Notes: generated by a model from the letters alone, not told the origin. Counted from the first letter of the stretch, positions 16,924 to 27,324 are shown. The stretch: DNA of 64,000 nt from Martelella mediterranea (GCA_003001975.1 PVUG01000002.1:335927-399926); one strand, 5' to 3'. Numbers and translations: made by a program.

Positions 16924-19242
16924 ATGAAAATCCTAGACGGCAACTGGCAAGCACGTGAAAATCTCGACCTCAATCAGCCGCTTGAGGCCTTCGACGCCCG
17001 TGTAAAAGACGGCAAGCTCATTGTGCGCGCCATGACCTGGCCGATGAATGACCGCTCCAGCCAGATCAATGCACGGCTGATCATCCTGACCTTGTCCGCG
17101 CCGATGGAAGGCATGATCGGCCTGAAGAGCGAGCACTTCCGCGGTGTTCTCGACAATGGCCCGCATTTCGATCTCTACCCGGACGAGGGCTTCGCGCCGG
17201 AAATCGAGATCACCGAAGACTTCGCCACCCTGAAAAGCGGCAACCTGACCGCACGCGTCAGCCTCAAGGGACGCTGGAACCTCGAATTCCTGCGCGACGG
17301 CAAGCCGATCACCGGCTCCGACTACAAGGCCGGCGGTCATGTCACCGACCATGACGACAATGACCGCACCCATATGTTCGAGCGCCTCAGCCTCGGCGTC
17401 GGCACCAAGGTTTACGGTCTCGGCGAACGCTTCACCGACTTTGTGAAGAACGGCCAGATGGTCGATATCTGGAACCGCGACGGCGGCGCCAATACCGATC
17501 AGGCCTACAAGAATATTCCCTTCTTCCTGACCAATCGCGGCTGGGGCGTGTTCGTCAACAATCCGGGCCGGGTCGAGTTTGAAATCGGCTCCGAAAAGGT
17601 CTCCAAGGCGCTGTTTTCCGTTCCCGGTGAAAGCCTCGAATATTACCTCATCGACGGCCCGGACCCGAAGGGCGTCATCGACCGCTACACCAAGCTCACC
17701 GGCCGCCCGGCGCTGCCGGCGCGCTGGTCCTTCGGCCTGTGGCTGACGACCTCGTTCACCACCCAATATGATGAAGCGACCGTCACCAGCTTCCTCGACG
17801 GCATGGCCGAACGCGACATTCCGCTGCATGTCTTCCATTTCGACTGCTTCTGGATGCGCGGCCTGCACTGGTGCGATTTCGAATGGGACCCGGAAACCTT
17901 CCCCGATCCGGAAGCCATGCTTGCCCGCTACAAGGAACGCGGCCTCAACATCTGCGTCTGGATCAACCCCTATATTGCCCAGGAATCCAAGCTTTTCGAC
18001 GAGGGTAAGGAAAACGGCTACCTGATCAAGCGGGAAGATGGCTCGGTCTGGCAGTGGGACCGCTGGCAGCCCGGTCAGGCCGTGGTCGATTTCACCAATC
18101 CGGATGCCTGCGACTGGTACGCCGGCTACCTGAAGGATCTGGTCGGCCAGGGCGTCGATTGCTTCAAGACCGATTTCGGCGAACGCATTCCCGTCGACGT
18201 TGCCTATCACGACGGCTCCGACCCGGAGACCATGCACAACTACTACACCTTCCTCTACAACAAGGTCGTCTACGAGGCCCTGCAGGAGACGAAGGGCGAG
18301 GACGAGGCGGTGCTGTTTGCCCGCTCCGCCACCACCGGCGGCCAGCAGTTCCCGGTTCACTGGGGCGGCGACTGCTACTCGGACTATATCTCCATGGCTG
18401 AATCGCTGCGCGGCGGGTTGTCGCTCGGTCTTTCCGGCTTCGGCTTCTGGAGCCACGATATCGGCGGCTTCGAGGCAACGGCGGAAGCCGATGTCTACAA
18501 GCGCTGGTGCGCCTTCGGTCTGCTGTCCAGCCATTCGCGCCTGCACGGCTCCAAATCCTACCGCGTGCCGTGGCTCTATGACGAGGAGGCCGTCGATGTT
18601 CTGCGCTTCTTCACCAAGCTGAAGATGAAGCTGATGCCGACGATCTACGCGGCCGCCTGCGAAGCGCCGCAAACCGGCCTTCCGGTGATGCGCGCCATGA
18701 TGCTGGAATTCCCCGAGGACCGCGCCTGCGATGTTCTCGACCGGCAGTACATGCTCGGCGACAAGCTTCTGGTGGCCCCGGTTCTCGACAAGTCCGGCGA
18801 TGCCGAAATCTATCTGCCGAAGGGCCGCTGGACGCACCTTCTGACAGGTGAAGAGGTTGAAGGCGGAAGCTGGCGTGTGGAAAACCACGACTTCATGAGC
18901 CTGCCGCTTTATGTTCGCCCCTCAAGCCTGATCGTCTGGGGCGCAGTCGACGACAAGCCGGACTATGACTATGCGGACGGCGCGCTGTTTGCGCTTTATG
19001 CACTGGAAGACGGCAAGACCGCGAAAGCCACGATCTTCGCCGACAAGGGCGTGAAGGCGCAGGAACTTGCCGTTTCCCGCAACGGCGACGCACTGGCGAT
19101 CGCGGCAGAAGACACCGCCCGCCCGTGGCGTCTGCGCCTGCAGGGAATTGCTTCGGTCACTGAAACCGGTGGAGCCAGCATCACGGAAACCGCCGAAGGT
19201 GTGATCCTCGAAGGCACCGGCAACGTCACGGTCACCCTTTAA
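16924..19242 (+). CDS. yicI: GH31 alpha-xylosidase, YicI type
   Basis: About 772 residues, the usual length for YicI. The catalytic nucleophile is D417 in KTDFGERIP and the acid/base is D483 in HWGGDCY; both strings match the alpha-xylosidase branch of GH31 rather than alpha-glucosidases. N-terminal beta-sandwich, central (beta/alpha)8 barrel (about 260-590) and C-terminal beta domains are in the expected order. There is no signal peptide, so it acts in the cytoplasm on imported alpha-xylosyl sugars such as isoprimeverose from xyloglucan. The ATG at 16924 follows AAGGA. It is the last gene of the LacI-controlled importer operon and is followed by a strong GC-rich terminator. Confidence 0.93.
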   Translation: MKILDGNWQARENLDLNQPLEAFDARVKDGKLIVRAMTWPMNDRSSQINARLIILTLSAPMEGMIGLKSEHFRGVLDNGPHFDLYPDEGFAPEIEITEDFATLKSGNLTARVSLKGRWNLEFLRDGKPITGSDYKAGGHVTDHDDNDRTHMFERLSLGVGTKVYGLGERFTDFVKNGQMVDIWNRDGGANTDQAYKNIPFFLTNRGWGVFVNNPGRVEFEIGSEKVSKALFSVPGESLEYYLIDGPDPKGVIDRYTKLTGRPALPARWSFGLWLTTSFTTQYDEATVTSFLDGMAERDIPLHVFHFDCFWMRGLHWCDFEWDPETFPDPEAMLARYKERGLNICVWINPYIAQESKLFDEGKENGYLIKREDGSVWQWDRWQPGQAVVDFTNPDACDWYAGYLKDLVGQGVDCFKTDFGERIPVDVAYHDGSDPETMHNYYTFLYNKVVYEALQETKGEDEAVLFARSATTGGQQFPVHWGGDCYSDYISMAESLRGGLSLGLSGFGFWSHDIGGFEATAEADVYKRWCAFGLLSSHSRLHGSKSYRVPWLYDEEAVDVLRFFTKLKMKLMPTIYAAACEAPQTGLPVMRAMMLEFPEDRACDVLDRQYMLGDKLLVAPVLDKSGDAEIYLPKGRWTHLLTGEEVEGGSWRVENHDFMSLPLYVRPSSLIVWGAVDDKPDYDYADGALFALYALEDGKTAKATIFADKGVKAQELAVSRNGDALAIAAEDTARPWRLRLQGIASVTETGGASITETAEGVILEGTGNVTVTL

Positions 19243-19271
19243 GGGCGGCCTGCGTTCATCCAGCACAATCA

Positions 19272-19300
19272 AAGCCCCCGCGGTTTACCCCCGGGGGCTT
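19272..19300 (+). terminator. Terminator of the alpha-xyloside operon
   Basis: Nine-bp stem AAGCCCCCG/CGGGGGCTT with an 11-base loop, 30 bases after the alpha-xylosidase stop. No T-run follows directly. Confidence 0.6.
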
Positions 19301-19507
19301 CAGACTGCTGATAAACCCTTGTTGCAGACACTCGGAGCCCGCCTAACCTCTGTCCGTCACCCCGGACTCGATCCGGGGTCCAGGGCGGTGGAACTCCTTG
19401 TATGCAAAGACTCTTTCTGGGAGCGCAAAACAAGCGGCCCTGGATACCGGCTCAAGGCCGGTATGACGAAATAACGCTGGACGGCTTTGTCAGCAGCCTG
19501 AGCCCCC
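19294..19507. repeat. Long inverted repeat with inner palindromic element
   Basis: The DNA between the two convergent sugar operons is a nested inverted structure. Outer arms at about 19294-19315 and 19486-19507 are near-perfect inverted copies (GGGGGCTTCAGACTGCTGA against its mirror with a few changes). Inside, 19355-19468 begins CGTCACCCCGG and ends CGGTATGACG; it holds two short stems, CCCCGGA/TCCGGGG (19360-19378) and ATACCGGC/GCCGGTAT (19444-19464). The CGTCA-stem...stem-TGACG layout is that of the small palindromic repeats scattered in alphaproteobacterial intergenic regions. A second member of similar layout lies at 24500-24598. No coding function is seen in the 320-base gap. Confidence 0.65.
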
Positions 19508-19526
19508 ATGGTTTTCCCCGGGGGCT
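19501..19526. terminator. Terminator-like hairpin next to the GH127 operon end
   Basis: Stem AGCCCCC/GGGGGCT with a 12-base loop, followed on the plus strand by a T-rich stretch (TCTTTCGTTTT). It lies 36 bases beyond the stop of the minus-strand ATPase gene and probably works with its mirror copy at 19272-19300 to separate the convergent operons. Confidence 0.5.
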
Positions 19527-19562
19527 TCTTTCGTTTTGACGCATTGGCGGTGTGCCGTCCCC

Positions 19563-20663
<1,101 letters not shown>

Positions 20664-20665
20664 TG

Positions 20666-22594
20666 TCACGCCTCCCTGCGCAGCCAGACCAGCATTTCGC
20701 CCGGCGCGCGATTATCCCAGAGATAATAGGGTATGGCTTTCAGGCTCGCTGCCGCGCGCTGCGGCGGCGTGCCGGAATAAAGCGCGTCGGTCGGCTGGCT
20801 TTCCAGCATTGCATCGATTTTCAGGGCAACGGCGCCATCAAGTCCTTCGGCACGATCCAGCGTCACCGGCGTGCCATCCTTGATGACATAGGCATTGAGC
20901 GGTGCGGCATTGTCCGTTTCCTCGACGCAGTAGACGAAGGGGCCGCGCAAAAGGGCCATCCGCCCCTGATCCGGCGCAATCTCCGGATTGGCGTAGAGCA
21001 TTTCCGGCTCCATCTGGAGGTCCAGCGCAATCCTGTCACCGGCCTGCCACTGACGGCGGATCCTGAGATAGCCTTTTTCCGGCGTGAGCTCCGACGCCTC
21101 GCCATTGATTGCGAGAGAAAAGCCCTTTGCCCATCCGGGAACGCGCAGCGCAAGCGTGAATTCGACAGGCGTTTCTGGCTGAAGCGTGACGGCGATCCGG
21201 CCATCTTCCGGGTAACGCGTTTCCTGCCTGATGCCGAGCTTCGTGCCGGCAACCTCGATTTCAGCCGCGTTCTCGCAATAAAGATGCAGCGCCAGTTCAT
21301 CTTCCGCCACGCCGTAGAAATAAGTGCCGATCGAGGCAATCAGCCGGGAGATGTTGGGCGGGCAGCAGGGGCAGCGATGCCAGCGCCAGCGGTGGTGGTT
21401 GCCGTGGCTTTCCAGTGGGTTGTCGTAGAAGAAGTGCGTGCCATCCTGTGAAATCCCCGACAGCGCGCCATTAAAGAGCGCCCGTTCCATGACATCGGTA
21501 AACCGCGCATCGGGCTCGCGCCCCAGCATGCGGCTTGCCCAGAAGACGAGCGCGACGGAGGCGCAGGTTTCCGCATAGGCGCTTGCATTGGGCAGGTCGT
21601 AATCGAAGGTCAGCCCTTCATTGTCCTTCGAAGGGCCGAAGCCGCCGGTGACATAGAGGTTCTTGTCGGTCAGGTGCGACCACAGCGCCTCCAGCGCCGG
21701 ATTGAGGCTGTCATCGGAAAACTCGGTCGCGACATCCGCCATCCCGGCATAAAGATAGGCCGCGCGCACCGCATGACCGACCACTTCGCGCTGCTCGCGC
21801 ACCGGCTTGTGCGCCTGGCAGTATTCGAGCGTGGAGAAGTGGAAATCCTCCGGTTTGTCGCCGCGGGCGACCGCCTCCTGATCGAAATAATTCGGCTTTT
21901 TCCCGCGCTCGTCGACGAAGAATTTCGCCAGATCGAGATAACGCTGTTCACCGGTTACGCGACCGAGCTTGACCAGCGCCAGCTCAAGTTCCGGGTGGCC
22001 CGGATAGCCGCGCTTCTTGTCGGCATCAGGCCCGAATGTCCGGTCGATGCAATCGGCGTAACGGCACATGATATCGAGGAAGCGGCGCTTGCCGGTGGCG
22101 TGGTAATAGGCAACCGCGCCCTCGATCATATGGCCGGCATTATAGAGCTCATGACGGTCGCGCAGATTGGTCCAGCGCTGGCCCGGCTGAATGCGCTGAT
22201 ACCAGGAATTGAGATAGCCGTCCTCGGCCTGAAGCCTTCCATAAGCATCGATCACTTCATCGACGCGGGCTTCGAGTTCCTCATCGCGCTTGCGGTTCAG
22301 CGCATAGGCTGCCGTCTCGATGCTCTTGCCGAAGTCGGAGTCCCAGAACATCTGGGTGGTGACGGTGTTGCCGTGGTCGAAGGGAATGACAACGCCGGGA
22401 TTGGGCAGGTCGGGATCGACCTGTTCCAGCATGCGCGCTTCGATGCATCGGTCGAACAGAAGCTTGGCGGTGGTGGTCGCGATCACATCGACGCGCGGGC
22501 CGAAAAAGCCGCCGACCTCGACCTGATTGACGGAAAGCGGGCGGAATTTCGATTTCGGCTGAAGGGCATCGCCAGCATTGAGAGGCTTGTTCAT
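20666..22594 (-). CDS. GH127 beta-L-arabinofuranosidase
   Basis: A 642-residue glycoside hydrolase of family GH127 (formerly DUF1680). The zinc-site residues expected from HypBA1 are visible: E342 and C344 in AETCASVAL, and C410-C411 in [10 protein letters not shown], where the first of the paired cysteines is the nucleophile in the family. An (alpha/alpha)6 barrel (about 30-440) is followed by beta-sandwich domains. There is no signal peptide, so the enzyme cleaves imported beta-L-arabinofuranosides in the cytoplasm. It sits between the permease and ATPase genes of one operon, and its stop is 2 bases before the ATPase start. Members of the family with other specificities exist, so the exact glycoside is inferred. 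Confidence 0.9.
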   Translation of the reverse strand: MNKPLNAGDALQPKSKFRPLSVNQVEVGGFFGPRVDVIATTTAKLLFDRCIEARMLEQVDPDLPNPGVVIPFDHGNTVTTQMFWDSDFGKSIETAAYALNRKRDEELEARVDEVIDAYGRLQAEDGYLNSWYQRIQPGQRWTNLRDRHELYNAGHMIEGAVAYYHATGKRRFLDIMCRYADCIDRTFGPDADKKRGYPGHPELELALVKLGRVTGEQRYLDLAKFFVDERGKKPNYFDQEAVARGDKPEDFHFSTLEYCQAHKPVREQREVVGHAVRAAYLYAGMADVATEFSDDSLNPALEALWSHLTDKNLYVTGGFGPSKDNEGLTFDYDLPNASAYAETCASVALVFWASRMLGREPDARFTDVMERALFNGALSGISQDGTHFFYDNPLESHGNHHRWRWHRCPCCPPNISRLIASIGTYFYGVAEDELALHLYCENAAEIEVAGTKLGIRQETRYPEDGRIAVTLQPETPVEFTLALRVPGWAKGFSLAINGEASELTPEKGYLRIRRQWQAGDRIALDLQMEPEMLYANPEIAPDQGRMALLRGPFVYCVEETDNAAPLNAYVIKDGTPVTLDRAEGLDGAVALKIDAMLESQPTDALYSGTPPQRAAASLKAIPYYLWDNRAPGEMLVWLRREA

Positions 22595-22615
22595 CTTGTT
22601 GTCCTTTCGGAAAGC

Positions 22616-23512
22616 TTATTTCACCGCTCCGGCCGTCAGGCCGCGAATGTAGGAGCGCTGGAGAATGAGGAAGAGGATCATGCAGGGGATCATCATCAGC
22701 GTGACGCCCGCCTGCACCGCGCCCCAGTCAACCGAGCCGTAGCGGCCATAGCGCACGGCGGTCATCAAAACGGGGAGCGTGAATTTCGACTGGTCGGTCA
22801 AAAGCACAAGGGCTGCGAGGAATTCGTTCCAGGCATTGAGGAAGGCGAACAGGCCAACGGTCACCACGCCCGGCAACACCAGCGGCCCCATGACCTGAAC
22901 CAGCATGCGCACGCCCTTGACGCCATCCATGCGGGCCGCCTCCTCGATTTCCTTCGGCACCGCATCGAAAGCGTTGCGCATCATGAAAACCGAAAACGGG
23001 AGCTGCAGCGTGGAATAGATGAAGACGAGGCCGATCAGCGTGTTCTGAAGCCCCATCTTCGCCAGCAGCAGAAACAGCGGGGTGAGGATCGACTGGAACG
23101 GGATCATCATCGTCGACAGGATCAGCACGAAGGCAAAGCCCTTCAGCGGAAACCGGTAACGCGAGAAACCGTAACCGGCGAGAATGGCCACGACGATGGT
23201 GAGCGCCGATGTGCCGACGGCGACAAACAGCGAATTGCCGGAATAGTGCAGCACCGACTGACCGAAATTTTCCAGCCGTTCATAACTGGAAATGCTGAAG
23301 CCTTCGGTGGGCCACGGCGGCAGGGGCGGCTGGGTCGATTCCGCCGGTGTGCGGAAACTGGCCAGAATGACCCAGACCAGCGGCGCCAGAAAAAGCGCTG
23401 CCACAAGCGCCGCCGTTACATGAAACAGAACGCGGTGATAGCGAAACCGGCCGCGACGGGTGGCAGGCGCTGCGGTTGCCGGCTGTGAAGTGGAAACGGC
23501 CGTTGACATCAT
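22616..23512 (-). CDS. Sugar ABC permease, MalG type (GH127 locus)
   Basis: A 298-residue, six-segment permease. The EAA loop reads PKEIEEAARMDGVKGVRML (about 176-194). A longer soluble N-terminus (about 1-25, Pro/Arg rich) precedes the first membrane helix. The start overlaps the stop of the upstream permease gene as ATGA, and an AAAGGA ribosome-binding site precedes it. The stop lies 21 bases before the GH127 start. Together with the MalF-type subunit it forms the channel for an arabinose-containing oligosaccharide, by context. Confidence 0.92.
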   Translation of the reverse strand: MMSTAVSTSQPATAAPATRRGRFRYHRVLFHVTAALVAALFLAPLVWVILASFRTPAESTQPPLPPWPTEGFSISSYERLENFGQSVLHYSGNSLFVAVGTSALTIVVAILAGYGFSRYRFPLKGFAFVLILSTMMIPFQSILTPLFLLLAKMGLQNTLIGLVFIYSTLQLPFSVFMMRNAFDAVPKEIEEAARMDGVKGVRMLVQVMGPLVLPGVVTVGLFAFLNAWNEFLAALVLLTDQSKFTLPVLMTAVRYGRYGSVDWGAVQAGVTLMMIPCMILFLILQRSYIRGLTAGAVK

Positions 23513-24435
23513 TTGTCCTTTCGATCGCCAAGCATGGTCAGCTGCAACACGCTGAGAACGAGCAGGATGAGCAGCAGCACCATCGACAGTGCCGCGCCAT
23601 AGCCCAGGCGGAAGGAGACGAAGCTTTCATTGAAGATCTTGTAGACGGCCGTGACGGTCTTGTTCTGCGGCCCGCCGCTCAAGATGATGTAGAACTGGTC
23701 GAAGGCCAGCATCGAACCGGACACGCACAGGATCAGCGCCAGCGCGAAAGGTTTGCGGATCAGCGGCATGGTGATGTAGCGGAAACGCTGCAGCCATTTG
23801 GCGCCGTCAATGCGCGCGGCTTCCTGATAATCCGCCGGGATTGCCTGCAGGCCGCTCATCAGGATGACCATGTAGAAACCGGCCATTTTCCAGACGACCA
23901 TGACGATGACCGACCAGAAGGCAGGCGTGTAACTGGCGAGAATATTGACCCGCCCCTTGGTCAGCCCGACATCCTGCGCCAGCGGCGAAAACAGGCCGGT
24001 ATCGACATTCGAAAGCCACACCCACAACAGCGCGGCAGAGGCAAAACCGGTCACCACCGGCAGGAAGTAGATGGTCCGGTACGTCGAAACCGCGCGCCCC
24101 TGCCCCTGCACGATCAGCGCCAGGATCATGGCAAAGCCGAGAAGCCCAATGGTGACCACAACCGTATACTGGATGGTGAACCAGAGCGACGACCAGAAGC
24201 TCTTGTCGAACAGCAGCCGCTCGTAATTGTCCAAACCGATATAGCGCGGCAGGCCCATCAGCGGCCATTTGTGCAGCGACATCCACACCGTCATGCCGAG
24301 CGGAACGATGAAGAACACGGTGACAAGCGCCAGCGCGGGGAGAACATAGATCAGGCCTGTCCATTGTGAAGACCGCCGCCGCCTTCGCCGTTTCGGCAAA
24401 GGTGCGCCCGCGCCGGCCACTATCCCGTCAGACAT
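23509..24435 (-). CDS. Sugar ABC permease, MalF type (GH127 locus)
   Basis: About 308 residues with six hydrophobic segments and an EAA loop IPADYQEAARIDGAKWLQRF (about 200-219). The N-terminus carries a basic run, PKRRRRRRSSQW, ahead of the first membrane helix, consistent with a cytoplasmic start. The ATG at 24435 has AAAGGA upstream and is preferred over one 11 codons earlier. It is separated from the upstream binding-protein gene by a hairpin and a palindromic repeat element rather than being coupled to it. Confidence 0.9.
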   Translation of the reverse strand: MSDGIVAGAGAPLPKRRRRRRSSQWTGLIYVLPALALVTVFFIVPLGMTVWMSLHKWPLMGLPRYIGLDNYERLLFDKSFWSSLWFTIQYTVVVTIGLLGFAMILALIVQGQGRAVSTYRTIYFLPVVTGFASAALLWVWLSNVDTGLFSPLAQDVGLTKGRVNILASYTPAFWSVIVMVVWKMAGFYMVILMSGLQAIPADYQEAARIDGAKWLQRFRYITMPLIRKPFALALILCVSGSMLAFDQFYIILSGGPQNKTVTAVYKIFNESFVSFRLGYGAALSMVLLLILLVLSVLQLTMLGDRKDK

Positions 24436-24464
24436 GGCAAAGTCCTTTCGCATTAAAAGGGTGG

Positions 24465-24487
24465 CCACCGGCCCTTAAGGCCGGTGG
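24465..24487 (-). terminator. Intercistronic hairpin between binding-protein and permease genes
   Basis: Perfect 9-bp stem CCACCGGCC/GGCCGGTGG with a 5-base loop, just upstream of the permease gene and downstream of the binding-protein stop. No T-run, so probably an mRNA-stability or partial-termination element. Confidence 0.5.
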
Positions 24488-24499
24488 TGCGTTGACAGA

Positions 24500-24598
24500 C
24501 CTCACGTCTCTCTCCGCGTCATGCTCGGGCTCGACCCGGGCATCCATGAGGCGTCTTGCCATGGACCCTCGGGTCAAGCCCGAGGGTGACACGTGAGG
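24500..24598. repeat. Palindromic intergenic repeat element
   Basis: Outer arms CCTCACGT (24500-24507) and ACGTGAGG (24591-24598) enclose two stem-loops, one around TGCTCGGG/CCCGGGCA and one ACCCTCGGG/CCCGAGGGT (24565-24587). The layout resembles the element at 19355-19468, with the CGTCA and TGAC ends facing outwards. It lies in the 237-base gap between the binding-protein and permease genes and contains no gene. Confidence 0.6.
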
Positions 24599-24672
24599 AA
24601 AGTGCGGTTAGTCAGCAGTCATTCCAACCGGCCCCGGCGGGCCGGCGGCTGTGCTTTTTCCCGAAACGCCGC

Positions 24673-25926
24673 TTACCGGGACGAGTCGATGATCGACTGC
24701 ATTTCGTCCTGGGCTTCAGCCATGGCGTCATCAACCTCGTCTTCGCTGTCGGCGAAGAAGGCACGGTTCAGCATGGTGATCCAGGGGCCGTTCAGCGAAT
24801 TGATCAGATCGTTGAAGACCGGGCTGTAGGGCGTCTTGCCCTTGGCCATGGCCTCGGCCGCGATCATGTAGCGGGCATCGAGCCCTTCCAGCGCCTGTTC
24901 GGCAACATCATCACGCACCGGCAGCGAGCCGTTCTGCGCCAGGATCTTCTGACCTTCCGGCGAATAGGCGAATTCGATGAAGGCCTGGATCGCCGGCATC
25001 TTTTCCTCTTCGGTCTTGGCGGAAACGACGATGTTGTCACCGCCGGCAAAGGACGACCAGTCGCCATCCTTGCCCGGCAGATAGGTCACGCCGTATTCAA
25101 GGTCGGGATACTGGTTGTTGAGCGCACCGATGGCAAAAGAGCCAGACGGGGTGAGGCCGATATTGCCGCCGGCAAAGGCTGCAAAGAAGTTCGAGCCGGA
25201 ATCGGTCTGGGAGCCTGCCGGCACCAGCCCGTCCTCGACCATGCCGCGATAAAACTCGATCGCGTCCTTCATCTGCGGCGTCGTTACCGTTGCCTTCGCG
25301 CCTTCATCCTCGAACAGCGCGCCGCCGGAAGCCCAGACGAGCGGCATGAAGGTGAAGATGTTGCAGCCGCCGCAATTGCCGGAGAAATAAAAGCCGTAAG
25401 TTTCATCGCCAAGCGCTGAGACCGCCTCGGCATCCTCACGGACCTCCGCCCAGTTTGTCGGCGCCTTGTCGGGATCAAGCCCTGCTTCCTCAAACAGGTT
25501 CTTGTTCCAGACCAGCACCGAGGCATCGGCAGAGAACGGCATGCCGTAAATCTTGCCGTCATAGGTGCCGACCGTCAGATGCGCCTTCGACAGATGGTCG
25601 TAATAGGGCAAGGACTTGGCGAATTCCGTCATGTCCTTCAGTTGCCCGGCCTGGGCAAAGGATGGCGTGTAGATCAGGTCGAGCGAAAGCGCGTCCGGCT
25701 CGGAACCGCCGGCAGCGGCAATCGCATATTTCTGCACCAGCTCATTCACCGGCACGATCTGCAATTCGGCCTTGTCCTCGCCTTTTGCATTAAAGGCGTC
25801 GACCAGTTTCGGCATGAATTCCGAGCCGTCGGAACGGACCCAGAGCGAGAATGTTTCCGCCTGGGCAAGCCCGGGCAATGCGATTGCGGCGATCGCCACG
25901 CCGCCAAGAAAAGTCCTGATATTCAT
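24673..25926 (-). CDS. Sugar ABC transporter substrate-binding protein (GH127 locus)
   Basis: About 417 residues: signal peptide MNIRTFLGGVAIAAIALPG with cleavage after AQA before ETFSLW, then a family 1 solute-binding protein (KIYGMPFSADASVLVWNKNL, GSFAIGALNNQYP). The ATG at 25926 has GGGAGG 8 bases upstream; an ATG two codons earlier is too close to that site. The gene follows tandem TTGCGCAA boxes and lies directly downstream of the LacI gene of the same strand. It should bind arabinose-containing oligosaccharides in the periplasm, by association with the GH127 gene. An acidic C-terminus (DSEDEVDDAMAEAQDE) is unremarkable for the family. Confidence 0.9.
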   Translation of the reverse strand: MNIRTFLGGVAIAAIALPGLAQAETFSLWVRSDGSEFMPKLVDAFNAKGEDKAELQIVPVNELVQKYAIAAAGGSEPDALSLDLIYTPSFAQAGQLKDMTEFAKSLPYYDHLSKAHLTVGTYDGKIYGMPFSADASVLVWNKNLFEEAGLDPDKAPTNWAEVREDAEAVSALGDETYGFYFSGNCGGCNIFTFMPLVWASGGALFEDEGAKATVTTPQMKDAIEFYRGMVEDGLVPAGSQTDSGSNFFAAFAGGNIGLTPSGSFAIGALNNQYPDLEYGVTYLPGKDGDWSSFAGGDNIVVSAKTEEEKMPAIQAFIEFAYSPEGQKILAQNGSLPVRDDVAEQALEGLDARYMIAAEAMAKGKTPYSPVFNDLINSLNGPWITMLNRAFFADSEDEVDDAMAEAQDEMQSIIDSSR

Positions 25927-25982
25927 TTCCATTACCTCCCGTTTAAAAATCATGCTGCCGCTCAAAACAGTTTGAGCCAACG

Positions 25983-26002
25983 TTTGCGCAAATTGCGCAA
26001 TT
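25983..26002. promoter_or_regulatory. Tandem LacI operators before the binding-protein gene
   Basis: Two TTGCGCAA palindromes (25984-25991 and 25993-26000) with 9-base period, the second extended to AATTGCGCAATT. The same octamer recurs at 27171-27178 upstream of the adjacent lacI gene, which ties both sites to that regulator. Confidence 0.65.
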
Positions 26003-26056
26003 CCCTCCCCTGAAACCGGCGTCTCACACTGGCGGGGCGGTTTCCCGGCGCAAAAT

Positions 26057-27103
26057 TCAGTCGGGTTTTGCGCCGCAGGATTCTCTGACGACGAGCGTGC
26101 AGGGCGTCTCGCGGATGCCCGGCGCGACGGGCTCACCGTCAATCATGTCGAGAAGCGCCAGACCGGCGCTTCGTCCAAGGCCCGGAAGCCCCATATCCAC
26201 CGTCGTCAGCGGCGGCCGCGTGGCAGCGGCGAAGACCTCCCAGTTATCGAAACCGACAATGGCAATGTCATCGGGCACGCTGATCCCCATCAGCGCAAAG
26301 GCATCGATCACGCCGCGGGCAATCTGGTCATTGCCGCAGAAAATCGCATCCGGACGCTCCCCCGCCGCAATCAGCGCATGCGCCGCCGCGTAGCCGTGCG
26401 CCTCTGTCCATGTAGAAAACATCGCTTCGCCGAAGGGCTCCAGCCCGGCCTCGGCAAGCGCCGAGCGCCATCCGGCTTCGCGCAGGTTCGCCGCCTTGAA
26501 AGCCCGCGGGCCGGTAATATGCGCGATCTTTTTGCGCCCGAGGCTCACGAGATGCCGGACCGCGTCCCTGGCCGCATTGGTGTCGTCCGGCACGAAACTG
26601 ACCGCGCCTTCGGGCGCTGCCGCATAGACATAGACCACCGGCATGCCAAGCGGTGGCAGGTCGATCGGCAGGCCGCGATCGATGCGCTTGCCGGTGATCA
26701 CCAGACCGTCGACGCGCTTTTCCTCCATGGCGCCGAGGGTCAGCTTGAGGCTGTCCGGCTCATATTCGCCGGCGCTCAGAAAAACAGAGACTCCGCGATC
26801 CGCCATGGCGGCCGAAAGGCCGGCTGCGACCGGCAGCGTGAAACGGCCATACATATCGTTGGTCAGAAGGCCGAGCGTGAAGGAGCGCTGCTGCACCAGA
26901 CCGCGCGCAATGGAATTCGGCCGATAATCGAGTTCGGCGGCGGCGGCACGCACCCGTTTTCGGGTTTCGTCAGACATCCGGCCGGTGCCATTGAGCGCCC
27001 GCGAGGCAGTCGTCACGCTGACATTCGCCTTCGCCGCGACATCGCGGATCGTGCTGCGCTGGTAAGCGCTTGCCGATTGCAGTTTCGACACCCTGTCCGC
27101 CAA
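26057..27103 (-). CDS. LacI family repressor of the GH127 locus
   Basis: About 348 residues. The headpiece STIRDVAAKANVSVTTASRA and the hinge PNSIARGLVQQRS are typical LacI; a periplasmic-binding-like domain follows (TLGLLTNDMYGRF, IVGFDNWEVFAAATRPPLTT). I place the start at the TTG at 27103 because GGGAGG lies 6 bases upstream; an upstream in-frame GTG would put this ribosome-binding site inside the gene. The gene is first in the minus-strand direction, with operators both before it and before the binding-protein gene, so it likely controls itself and the importer. The inducer is unknown, perhaps arabinobiose or arabinose. Confidence 0.88.
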   Translation of the reverse strand: MADRVSKLQSASAYQRSTIRDVAAKANVSVTTASRALNGTGRMSDETRKRVRAAAAELDYRPNSIARGLVQQRSFTLGLLTNDMYGRFTLPVAAGLSAAMADRGVSVFLSAGEYEPDSLKLTLGAMEEKRVDGLVITGKRIDRGLPIDLPPLGMPVVYVYAAAPEGAVSFVPDDTNAARDAVRHLVSLGRKKIAHITGPRAFKAANLREAGWRSALAEAGLEPFGEAMFSTWTEAHGYAAAHALIAAGERPDAIFCGNDQIARGVIDAFALMGISVPDDIAIVGFDNWEVFAAATRPPLTTVDMGLPGLGRSAGLALLDMIDGEPVAPGIRETPCTLVVRESCGAKPD

Positions 27104-27137
27104 AATATTCCTCCCGGCGCAAACCACCCGAAACGCT

Positions 27138-27178
27138 TGAGCAATCGTTTGCTCATCGTTGGTTTATCGTTTGCGCAA
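27138..27178. promoter_or_regulatory. LacI operators before the second lacI gene
   Basis: Inverted repeat TGAGCAA-N4-TTGCTCA (27138-27155), and a TTGCGCAA palindrome (27171-27178) within ATCGTTTGCGCAATC. The octamer matches those at 25984-26000. The position upstream of the lacI start points to autoregulation. Confidence 0.6.
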
Positions 27179-27309
27179 TCAGGTTTTCATATTCACCGAT
27201 TGCTGTCAAGAGACGTTATTGTAAATATTTGCTTACTTTTTCAGCCGCTGCGACATGGCCATCGCACGTCTGTTCCACGGTGAAATCTTCCAACCGTGTG
27301 CGCGCATTT

Positions 27310-27324
27310 GTTCCCTTTTCATTC
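27310..27324 (+). promoter_or_regulatory. SOS (LexA) box of the imuA operon
   Basis: GTTCCCTTTTCATTC fits the alphaproteobacterial LexA site GTTC-N7-GTTC with one mismatch (A for G in the second half). It lies 28 bases upstream of the imuA ATG. imuA-imuB-dnaE2 cassettes are LexA-controlled in related bacteria. Confidence 0.65.

Noticed and set aside
16933..18888. 651-codon open frame on the minus strand
   Set aside because: Runs antisense to the well-supported alpha-xylosidase gene; translation is Val/Glu/Ala-rich with no family motif. Long antisense frames are expected in high-GC DNA with strong third-position bias.
21674..23488. 604-codon open frame on the plus strand
   Set aside because: Antisense to GH127 and a permease gene; His/Arg-rich without recognisable domain.
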